Shown here piece by piece: positions 1 to 4,878 of a DNA stretch of 7,677 nt. The notes below the pieces were generated by a model. The model saw only the letters and a list, made by a program, of their open reading frames with translations, was not told the DNA's origin and did no database searches. Origin of the DNA: JBIOJB01 sp044450465 (GTDB taxonomy: Bacteria; Chloroflexota; Dormibacteria; Dormibacterales; Dormibacteraceae). Position 1 is the stretch's first letter. Every line of letters begins with the position of its first letter. The position numbers and the translations under genes are program-made. The DNA lies in NCBI GenBank assembly GCA_044450465.1, contig JBIOJB010000124.1, positions 1 to 7,677 on the forward strand. The letters run 5' to 3'.

Positions 1-915
1 CACGAGCCCTCCCGCCATCTGCCCTCCCGAGTACGCCCCGGCCAGGTAGCCACCCGAATGGGCCAGCGCCTTCAGGAAGTCCGAGCTGATCGGCGGTTCA
101 TCGCGACCCCAGACGGCGGTCAACAGGGCGGCCAGGTCGCGGACCTCATCCAGCGTGCCCAGCTCCCTGATGTCGGCGGTCATCCCCACACTATGCGACG
201 CGCGGGCGGCTACGCCCCCGGGCGAGATGCCGGCGGCGCCCGGGGCCAGCGGCCGGGTCAACACGCCGGCTTCGGTCAGGGTGCTGCGGACGGCAGCCGC
301 CACTGCGCCGGCGGCGGGACCATCGCCATGGATGCACAGGCTGTCGAAACGACCCGACTGCGCCAGTCGCAGGGCCTGCGCCGCAGCCGCATGAGGGGTG
401 AGGAGCGCCCCCTCCTGGGCACGTGGCGCGAGCCGGCCGTCCGGCAGAAGCAGGCGATCCGCAAAACCCTCGCGGTACTCGGGGACGCCCACCCTTCGCG
501 CCGCGGCGAGCAGCTCGCGGCCAGGCTCTCCCAGGAGGCCGGCACGATGACGGAGAGCGACCCGCGCCACGGCGTCCGCCGCCTCGGCGTCGACCTGGCA
601 CCGGTGATACAGAGCGCCGTGAGGCTTCACGTATGCGATCGGAACGACGGCGGCGAGGGCGCCCACCTGGAAGGCGACGAGAGCCTCGATCTCCCGCGCC
701 GAGAGGGGCTGATCGTTGCGGCCGAACCCGGCACGATCGTCGTAGCCCGGATGAGCGCCGGCCTCCACACCGCTTGCCTGACACAGCATCGCGGTCGAGA
801 TGGTGAGTGACGCCGAGCCGGCGTGCACACCGCAGGCGATGCTCGCGCTGTCGATGAATCCCAGGATCTCCTGGTCGGCGGGCCCACCCTCGCCCAGGTC
901 CGCTGAGAGGTTCAA
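1..915 (-). CDS. pxpA: PxpA (LamB/YcsF) 5-oxoprolinase subunit A fused in frame to a GNAT-like domain (3' end outside window)
   Basis: The first 225 residues are a LamB/YcsF-family protein, the A subunit of ATP-dependent 5-oxoprolinase (PxpABC), which opens 5-oxoproline to glutamate in the cytoplasm. Motifs in order: SADLGE (residues 4-9), IACGVHAG (26-33), GAHPGY (53-58), YVKPHGALYH (95-104), a FADR block (around 150) and CIHGDG (192-197). PxpA is usually about 250 residues. Here the frame has no stop: a roughly 20-residue Gly/Ala-rich linker leads to Met245 and then IRELGTLDEVRDL, a Trp-Gly and ALAHSGGYLAGAYSGG, which resemble the N-terminus of COG3375-type GNAT proteins. All 305 codons to base 1 are open. 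TTG (913-915) is the only usable in-frame start between the moaB end and the first motif. It lies 19 bases after the moaB stop, so the gene is probably co-transcribed with moaC-moaB. No pxpB or pxpC is visible. The family call is firm; the fusion is an observation that needs a second genome. Confidence 0.85.
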   Translation of the reverse strand, partial: MNLSADLGEGGPADQEILGFIDSASIACGVHAGSASLTISTAMLCQASGVEAGAHPGYDDRAGFGRNDQPLSAREIEALVAFQVGALAAVVPIAYVKPHGALYHRCQVDAEAADAVARVALRHRAGLLGEPGRELLAAARRVGVPEYREGFADRLLLPDGRLAPRAQEGALLTPHAAAAQALRLAQSGRFDSLCIHGDGPAAGAVAAAVRSTLTEAGVLTRPLAPGAAGISPGGVAARASHSVGMTADIRELGTLDEVRDLAALLTAVWGRDEPPISSDFLKALAHSGGYLAGAYSGGQMAGGLV

Positions 916-935
916 CGGCCGGGCCGCTGGTTCAT
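912..935 (-). other. Seven-codon mini-ORF bridging moaB and pxpA
   Basis: On the minus strand the moaB stop overlaps an ATG (TGATG) that opens a seven-codon reading frame (MNQRPGR) whose TGA stop overlaps the TTG start of the pxpA-like gene (TTGA). Terminating ribosomes could pass from one frame to the next. It may instead be chance, or the remnant of an ATG start for pxpA separated from it by one missing base. Confidence 0.35.
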
Positions 936-1414
936 CAGTGGGCGGTATCGCCCTGCAGGAGACGCACGGCGTGCGGGAGCACCGGCATGACAGCCTCCAG
1001 CGATTCGGTCGCTCCGGCCACGCTCCCGGGCACGTTGATGATCAGGGTCCGGCCCCTGACACCCGCGAGCGAGCGGGAGATGGCGGCCATCGGCGTGCTG
1101 GCGGCTCCGGCTCGCCGCATCGACTCGCCCAGACCCGGCACCTCGTAATCGAGCAGCACCGAGGTTGCCTGCGGAGTGACGTCCCGCGGGCCGATGCCAG
1201 TACCCCCAGTCGTCACGACGAGTCCCGCCCCCGAAGCGGCGGCCGACAGGATCGCGGCGGTGATCCGCTCCTGGTTGTCCGGCACTACCGTAGGCCCAAG
1301 CACGTCAAATCCCGCGGCGGTGAGGATCCTGACGAGGGCCGGTCCGCTCTCGTCGGCCATCTTCTCCGCGGATACGCGGTCGCTGACCGTGATCACGTGC
1401 GCTCGGTGAGTCAT
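935..1414 (-). CDS. moaB: Molybdopterin adenylyltransferase-type protein, MoaB/MogA family
   Basis: This is a complete 159-residue MoCF-fold protein of usual MoaB length. The family binds molybdopterin; MogA-type members adenylylate it before molybdate insertion. Visible family features: the N-terminal strand HVITVSDR (6-13), a TTGGTGIGPRDVTPQAT run (68-84) that forms the phosphate/MPT-binding loop and its Asp-Val-Thr-Pro, an E-PGLGESMR segment (91-100) and SRSLAGVRGRTLIINVPGS (113-131). The ATG at 1412-1414 overlaps the moaC stop (1411-1413) as ATGA, with GGAAG eight bases upstream as a ribosome site, so translation is coupled to moaC. Sequence alone does not separate MoaB from MogA activity. 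As no other adenylyltransferase is in view, the MogA-type role is likely but inferred. Confidence 0.93.
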   Translation of the reverse strand: MTHRAHVITVSDRVSAEKMADESGPALVRILTAAGFDVLGPTVVPDNQERITAAILSAAASGAGLVVTTGGTGIGPRDVTPQATSVLLDYEVPGLGESMRRAGAASTPMAAISRSLAGVRGRTLIINVPGSVAGATESLEAVMPVLPHAVRLLQGDTAH

Positions 1415-1890
1415 GCCTTGCGCTTCCAGGTTCCGGACCGGCCGCCGGACTTCTCGAGCAGGCGCACCGACTCGAGATAGACGCCTCTTTCGACGCCCTT
1501 GGTCATGTCGATCAGGGTGAGGCCGGCCACAGAAGCCGCGGTCAGGGCTTCCATTTCCACACCGGTGGGACCGATCACCCTCGCCCCGGCAAGGATGCGA
1601 ATGCCGCCCCTCACGAACTTGAAATCGACGGTAACGCTTGTGAGTGCGAGCGGGTGGCAGAGGGGAATCAGCTCTGACGTGCGCTTGGCGGCCATGATGC
1701 CCGCGACCCGGGCGACAGCAAGAGCGTCGCCCTTGGCCGTGCCCGCTCGCACCGCCGCGATGGTGGATGCAGACATCCGGACGATGCACTCGGCGAGCGC
1801 GTCACGCCTGGTCGCAGCCTTGTCCGCCACGTCGACCATGCGGGCCGCACCACGCGCGTCGACGTGGGTCAGGGACTTCCGGGCCGGCAC
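1411..1890 (-). CDS. moaC: Cyclic pyranopterin monophosphate synthase MoaC
   Basis: MoaC converts the MoaA product (3',8-cyclo-7,8-dihydro-GTP) to cyclic pyranopterin monophosphate, the first stable intermediate of molybdenum cofactor synthesis. The 159-residue protein is full length. It opens with LTHVDARGAARMVDV (7-21) and carries AKGDALAVARVAGI (52-65), LIPLCHPL (74-81), GPTGVEMEALTAASVA (107-122), DMTKG (128-132) and LLEKSGGRSG (144-153). The residues matching the E. coli catalytic set are present: Lys53, His79, Glu112, Glu114, Asp128 and Lys131. The start is taken as GTG (1888-1890), six codons before the conserved LTHVD; the frame stays open further upstream but that stretch is not MoaC-like. 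It heads the moaC-moaB-pxpA operon and faces the HAD gene with only 17 bases between starts, so its promoter must overlap coding sequence or a leaderless start is used. Confidence 0.95.
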   Translation of the reverse strand: MPARKSLTHVDARGAARMVDVADKAATRRDALAECIVRMSASTIAAVRAGTAKGDALAVARVAGIMAAKRTSELIPLCHPLALTSVTVDFKFVRGGIRILAGARVIGPTGVEMEALTAASVAGLTLIDMTKGVERGVYLESVRLLEKSGGRSGTWKRKA

Positions 1891-1896
1891 GCGTTC

Positions 1897-1902
1897 AGGA
1901 TA
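1897..1902 (-). promoter_or_regulatory. Candidate -10 box for moaC
   Basis: Reading the minus strand, TATCCT lies six bases before the moaC GTG, the spacing expected for a leaderless transcript. A weak -35 match (CTGAAC, 3/6) sits 18 bases further upstream. The hexamer is only a partial consensus match, so this is tentative. The same bases read on the plus strand contain the AGGA (1897-1900) that could be the ribosome site of the HAD gene. Confidence 0.3.
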
Positions 1903-1907
1903 TGCGG

Positions 1908-2678
1908 ATGTCCCATTGGGGTTCAGAATCCGTACCTGCCGGCCCTCGGACCGAGACTGAAGCTTCGTGGAGACGGCGGTGCGAGGGCGTGCTCTTCGAC
2001 TATGGGGGCACGCTTGTCGATTTCGAGTATCCAAGCGAAGGGTTGCTTGAAGTCGTCCGAGCTTTCAGGCCGCGGATTCAGGCCGAGCTCGGCATGCCCG
2101 CTCCAGAGGCCGAGACTATCCTCCGTGACGTCCTGATTCCACTGGAGGCTTACGTGAACAGCCTCAGCGAGGACGAGGTCGAGTACATGGACGTCTACCG
2201 AGGCGCGTGGCACCGCGCTGGGTGGAAGCTGAGCGATGTTCTCCTGTACGAGATCCTCGATGAGGAGCAGCGATGCTGGGAGCGAGCGGTCCGCGTGGAG
2301 CCCGGTGCGCTCGAGGCTCTGTCCTGGCTGGGCTCCTTGGGGATCAAGCGGGGCCTGTGCTCCAATGCCCCATTTCCCGCTCCGCTGCTGCGACGCCAGC
2401 TGATGGGCAACGGAATCTTCCAGCTGCTTGACGGCGCCGTCTTCTCGAGCGAGATCGGCCGGCGCAAGCCGGCGCCGGAGGTCTATCGGGCGGCGCTCCA
2501 GGCGATTGGAACCGCGCCTGAGAAGACTCTTTTCGTCGGCAACAGAGTCCGCGAAGACTACGAAGGCCCGCGCGCGCTCGGCATGCGAGCGGTCATCGTC
2601 ACGGCCGGTGCCCAGGAGCCGGTCCCGGACGGCATCCCGGTCATCTCTTCGCTGCGCGAGCTGGCCGCCGTCCTGTGA
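1908..2678 (+). CDS. HAD-superfamily hydrolase
   Basis: A 256-residue haloacid-dehalogenase-fold protein, cytoplasmic and of unknown substrate. Motif I is FDYGGT (30-35) with nucleophile Asp31; the usual second Asp of DxDxT is Gly33, which removes the general acid typical of phosphatases and is seen in dehalogenase-like and some other HAD members. Motif II is the CSNAP segment (Ser152, Asn153), motif III the GRRKPAPE Lys (Lys187), and motif IV is GNRVREDYEG (211-220) with Asn where Asp is common and Asp217 retained. Residues 40-130 form an alpha-helical cap. ATG 1908 is chosen because AGGA lies seven bases upstream; ATG 1902 is also in frame. GTG 1989, right at the start of the conserved domain, is the main alternative and would drop 27 non-conserved residues and leave about 100 bases for divergent promoters. 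The stop overlaps the next gene. Confidence 0.85.
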   Translation: MSHWGSESVPAGPRTETEASWRRRCEGVLFDYGGTLVDFEYPSEGLLEVVRAFRPRIQAELGMPAPEAETILRDVLIPLEAYVNSLSEDEVEYMDVYRGAWHRAGWKLSDVLLYEILDEEQRCWERAVRVEPGALEALSWLGSLGIKRGLCSNAPFPAPLLRRQLMGNGIFQLLDGAVFSSEIGRRKPAPEVYRAALQAIGTAPEKTLFVGNRVREDYEGPRALGMRAVIVTAGAQEPVPDGIPVISSLRELAAVL

Positions 2679-2917
2679 GCGACCAGAAGCGCCGGCCTGG
2701 CTTCTTCTGGCTCCTCTTCTACGGCCGGCGCCGCCGCGGTTTCCCGTGGTTGTTCGTTGGAGTGCTCGCGGCGGTCGTTGCGCTGGCTCTGACTTTCGCG
2801 ATTCCCGGTGGCCCTGATGTATGGCGAGCGATCGCCCCGCTCGCAGTCGGCGCACTACTCCTGGCGGCGCTTGCGGGTGCGGTGGCCGCGTCATTCCGGC
2901 CACGGCGCCGGCCCTGA
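2675..2917 (+). CDS. Small two-helix membrane protein of unknown function
   Basis: An 80-residue protein that I do not recognise. It has a basic N-terminus (KRR at 5-7, RRRR at 18-21), a hydrophobic helix at about 23-43, a short GGPDVW turn, a second Ala/Leu-rich helix at about 52-73 and a basic end (RPRRRP). By the positive-inside rule this is a hairpin with both ends in the cytoplasm. GTG 2675 overlaps the HAD stop as GTGA, suggesting translational coupling. The same DNA read on the other strand is the last 63 or so codons of the larB frame. The clean hydrophobic pattern and the coupled start argue that this strand is the one that codes, but the protein is not proven. Confidence 0.6.
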   Translation: MSDQKRRPGFFWLLFYGRRRRGFPWLFVGVLAAVVALALTFAIPGGPDVWRAIAPLAVGALLLAALAGAVAASFRPRRRP

Positions 2918-3672
2918 GCGGAACGCGAAGCGATGAGGACGGCCGCCGCCCCAGCGCCGATGCCGTTGTCGATGTTCACCACCAGAAGGCCGGTCGAGCA
3001 GGACTGCAGCATGGTGCCCAACGCAGCCTCGCCGGCTCCGCCGTGTCCATAGCCCGTCGACACCGGGAGGCCGATGACCGGCAGCCCGACCAGGCCTGCC
3101 ACCAGGCCCGGCAGCACCCCGTCCATGCCTGCAGCGACGACGATGACGTCGGCTCCCCAGTCGAGCATCGAAGCGAGCGGACCGACGAACCGGTGCAGGC
3201 CGGCCACCCCGAGGTCGGCGTCCAGCCGAACCTTCAAACCACAGGCCTCGACCATCATTCGCACTTCGTCGGCGGCGGGCAGGTCCGAGGTGCCGGCCGT
3301 CAGGATGCCGACGCTGCCAGGCAGCTCTTCCGGTGTGAAGCCGGAGCGCACGACGCGAGCGGAGGCCGAGTAAAGATGGATTTTCATCCCGGCGGTGCCG
3401 GCGGCCGAGGTCAAAGCCGCCACGTGATCGCCAGTCATCCTGCTGATCAGGCCCTGGCCCTGCCGCTCGGCGAGCGCAACCACCAGGCGGGCGGCGTCAA
3501 CCGGCGCCTTGCCGCTGGCAAGAACGACCTCGGGTAGCCCGCGCCGCAGATGCCGCCCGAGGTCGAGGCGCGCCCGCCCCGCGAGCTCGCGCAGCTGAAG
3601 GCTCCGGATCTCAGCAAGCGCTTCGTCCTCGGTGACCTCGCCCGCGACAAGCCGCCGGAGCACGTCTTTCAC
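2719..3672 (-). CDS. larB: LarB, nickel-pincer nucleotide synthesis carboxylase (PurE-like), with an abnormal C-terminal tail
   Basis: LarB carboxylates nicotinic acid adenine dinucleotide and hydrolyses it to pyridinium-3,5-biscarboxylic acid mononucleotide, the first step toward the Ni-pincer cofactor of LarA-type racemases. After a helical N-terminus (DVLRRLVAGEVTEDEAL) and a LPEVVLASGK segment, the PurE-like domain shows TAGTSDLPAADEV (125-137), DLGVAGLHR (153-161), VIVVAAGMDGVLPGLVAGL (176-194), PVSTGYG (203-209), the MLQSC motif whose Cys225 matches the catalytic Cys of characterised LarB, and VVNIDNG (231-237). Family members end near 250 residues. Here the frame runs on for about 63 Ala/Ser/Arg/Pro-rich residues antisense to the membrane-protein gene, giving 317. 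The start is GTG 3672, overlapping the Mut7-C stop as GTGA, with a GAGGTG ribosome site 11 bases upstream. No larA, larC or larE is in the window. Confidence 0.9.
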   Translation of the reverse strand: MKDVLRRLVAGEVTEDEALAEIRSLQLRELAGRARLDLGRHLRRGLPEVVLASGKAPVDAARLVVALAERQGQGLISRMTGDHVAALTSAAGTAGMKIHLYSASARVVRSGFTPEELPGSVGILTAGTSDLPAADEVRMMVEACGLKVRLDADLGVAGLHRFVGPLASMLDWGADVIVVAAGMDGVLPGLVAGLVGLPVIGLPVSTGYGHGGAGEAALGTMLQSCSTGLLVVNIDNGIGAGAAAVLIASRSAQGRRRGRNDAATAPASAARSSAPTASGAIARHTSGPPGIAKVRASATTAASTPTNNHGKPRRRRP

Positions 3673-4130
3673 AGACCCAGCAGCACCTCTCGCATTCGCT
3701 GCCAGTGCGTGCCGGCCCAGTAGACGCGGCCGCATGCGGGACATTCCGAATAGCGGGACTGTGTCCTGCGCACGTAGGGCGGGACGCGCGACGCCACGGC
3801 CGCCGGGATTCTCGACTCAAGCTCGGAGTTGCATTCGATGCAACGGGTGAGAGCCTCCTTCAGCTCCAGCCCGAGCTCGGAGAACACCTGGCGCAGCTGG
3901 TTAGTCACGTCGTCGTCCCGGATGAGGATCGCGCGCACCGCGCCGGTCTGGATCACCCGGCGCTTGGTGAGATCACGATCCCTTGTGAGCAGCACACGCT
4001 CCTCTGCAGCCGCCTCGCGAACCAGCTCGGCATCACCGATCTGCGCGTGATACGAGGCGTCGTACCCCAGCGCGCGAAGCCAGCGCGCAAGGCGCCCGAC
4101 ATTGCAGTCGGCGAGGAACCGCGGCTTCAT
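3669..4130 (-). CDS. Mut7-C domain protein: PIN-like RNase fold plus zinc ribbon
   Basis: A 153-residue protein of the Mut7-C family, named for the C-terminal domain of the mut-7 exonuclease and predicted to be a PIN-fold ribonuclease. The N-terminus RFLADCNVGRLARWLRALGYDA (4-25) carries acidic Asp8, and LLTRDRDLTKRR (47-58) carries Asp51 and Asp53, the kind of clustered acids that bind metal in PIN nucleases. The second half is a four-Cys zinc ribbon: CIEC (97-100) and CPAC (130-133), ending in VYWAGTHWQRM, a typical family ending. ATG 4128-4130 directly precedes the conserved start; a GGAAG sits almost adjacent, too close to be a good ribosome site. The gene is upstream of and overlapping larB by four bases, so the two are co-translated. 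Nuclease activity is a family prediction, not shown here. Confidence 0.88.
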   Translation of the reverse strand: MKPRFLADCNVGRLARWLRALGYDASYHAQIGDAELVREAAAEERVLLTRDRDLTKRRVIQTGAVRAILIRDDDVTNQLRQVFSELGLELKEALTRCIECNSELESRIPAAVASRVPPYVRRTQSRYSECPACGRVYWAGTHWQRMREVLLGL

Positions 4131-4175
4131 CTTCCAATCTTAGAATCGAGTGGTGGTCGCCACGGTAATTGGGGC

Positions 4176-4448
4176 ATGAGCAGTCACAAGGAGTTGATGG
4201 CCAGGCTGCGCTCGGAGGCGAGCGACTGCTACTCGTGGTCGAACGCGCCGCGTGACACGTATGCAGCCCACAGCCATGCCTACGAGAAGGTCCTCTACTG
4301 CGTCGAAGGCTCGATCAAGTTCACGATCGAGCCGGACCGGCGAGAGGTCGTGCTGCAAGCGGGCGACCGCATGGTGCTGCCTCCTGCGACGGTGCATTCG
4401 GCCGCCGTTGGCGGGGATGGCTGCACTTGCATCGAAGGCAGGCGCTGA
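4176..4448 (+). CDS. Small cupin-domain protein
   Basis: A 90-residue single-domain cupin. Motif 1 is seen as AHSHAYEKVLYCVEG (31-45), giving metal ligands His32, His34 and probably Glu37; motif 2 is AGDRMVLPPATVHSA (62-76) with His74. These ligands suggest a metal-binding beta barrel, but substrate and reaction cannot be told from the sequence. Stand-alone cupins this short include sugar- or ligand-sensing proteins and small dioxygenase-like enzymes. ATG 4176 is the first start after the divergent Mut7-C gene, 45 bases away; the longer upstream frame is antisense to Mut7-C and is ignored. A GGGG run just before the ATG is a poor ribosome site. It is first in the plus-strand run that ends with xdhC. 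Confidence 0.8.
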   Translation: MSSHKELMARLRSEASDCYSWSNAPRDTYAAHSHAYEKVLYCVEGSIKFTIEPDRREVVLQAGDRMVLPPATVHSAAVGGDGCTCIEGRR

Positions 4449-4464
4449 TTCGCCACTGCGGGCG

Positions 4465-4470
4465 TAATAT
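4465..4470 (+). promoter_or_regulatory. Candidate -10 box (TAATAT) before the zinc-ribbon gene
   Basis: TAATAT lies in the 31-base gap after the cupin stop and nine bases before the TTG start of the next gene. In a GC-rich window it stands out, and the spacing would place the transcript start within a few bases of the TTG, giving a nearly leaderless message. No convincing -35 is present (best CTGATT, 3/6, at a 14-base spacing), so confidence is low. Confidence 0.35.
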
Positions 4471-4479
4471 TGCCTCGAT

Positions 4480-4860
4480 TTGAGCATCATCGAGTTCATT
4501 CGCGATCGAGCTCGGTTTTACAACTGCCCTGTCTGCGGGCGGAGCTTGAAGGGCTGCGACGTACAGGTCCTCAGCCACGAGGAGGAGCGGTTTCACCTGC
4601 AGGTCACGTGCGCTCAGTGCCAGGTCACGTTCATCGTCGTGCTCGCGATCGCAGGTGGCGGCGTGGAGGAGATCGAAGAAGGAGTAGCCCATCTCGACGG
4701 CGAGCCGGCTGCTGAACCCGTGAGCTCAGACATCGTTGGGGCGGCGGCGGCGCCTGAACCGATCAGCGTGGACGAGATCCTCGACCTCCACCTGTACCTG
4801 AAGAACTTCCAGGGCACCCTCAATGAGCTGATTCAGCAGCCGGACGCCAGTCGCGGCTGA
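4480..4860 (+). CDS. Small zinc-ribbon protein of unknown function
   Basis: A 126-residue protein I cannot name. Residues 16-19 (CPVC) and 44-47 (CAQC), 28 apart, form a two-knuckle zinc ribbon, with a beta-rich stretch RFHLQVTC between them and TFIVVLAIAG after. A disordered acidic/Ala-rich linker (about 62-93) follows, then a predicted helix PISVDEILDLHLYLKNF (94-110) and QGTLNELI. The TTG at 4480 is the natural start, as the sequence MSIIEFIRDRARFYNCPVC begins right at a folded segment, but there is no Shine-Dalgarno site. It lies between the cupin and the cysteine desulfurase, in the same frame as the latter and separated from its likely start by 18 bases. A DNA/RNA-binding or scaffold role is possible; nothing in the sequence decides it. 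Confidence 0.72.
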   Translation: MSIIEFIRDRARFYNCPVCGRSLKGCDVQVLSHEEERFHLQVTCAQCQVTFIVVLAIAGGGVEEIEEGVAHLDGEPAAEPVSSDIVGAAAAPEPISVDEILDLHLYLKNFQGTLNELIQQPDASRG

Positions 4861-4878
4861 TTCCCCGGGGCGCTCACG

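Noticed and set aside
191..784. 197-codon Arg/Gly-rich open frame on the minus strand
   Set aside because: Shifted frame inside the pxpA-like gene; extreme Arg/Gly/Pro composition and no motifs.
58..810. 250-codon open frame on the plus strand
   Set aside because: Antisense shadow of the pxpA-like gene, which has clear family motifs on the other strand.
800..1480. 226-codon open frame on the plus strand
   Set aside because: Antisense to moaB and the pxpA start; no motifs and shadow-like composition.
1415..1789. Open upstream extension of moaB to 284 residues on the minus strand
   Set aside because: It is the moaC coding region in another frame; the extra sequence is Arg/His-rich without MoaB similarity, and ATG 1414 gives the normal family length.
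1767..1907. Upstream extension of the HAD gene
   Set aside because: Antisense to moaC, Arg/Pro-rich and without HAD similarity; later starts fit better.
1923..2903. 326-codon open frame on the minus strand
   Set aside because: Antisense to the HAD and membrane-protein genes, Arg/Gln-rich shadow composition, no recognisable motif.
2900..2940. Search for a terminator between the convergent membrane-protein and larB genes
   Set aside because: No GC-rich stem followed by a T run is visible, and the reading frames overlap here.
2821..3537. 238-codon open frame on the plus strand
   Set aside because: Antisense to larB; His/Arg/Gln-rich and motif-free.
4141..4163. TAGAAT hexamer and a small GTGG-TCG-CCAC hairpin in the Mut7-C/cupin gap
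   Set aside because: No acceptable -35 at 16-18 bases and the hairpin has only a 4-bp stem; not distinguishable from chance.
3705..4175. Long in-frame upstream extension of the cupin gene
   Set aside because: It is antisense to Mut7-C; only the part from ATG 4176 looks like a cupin.
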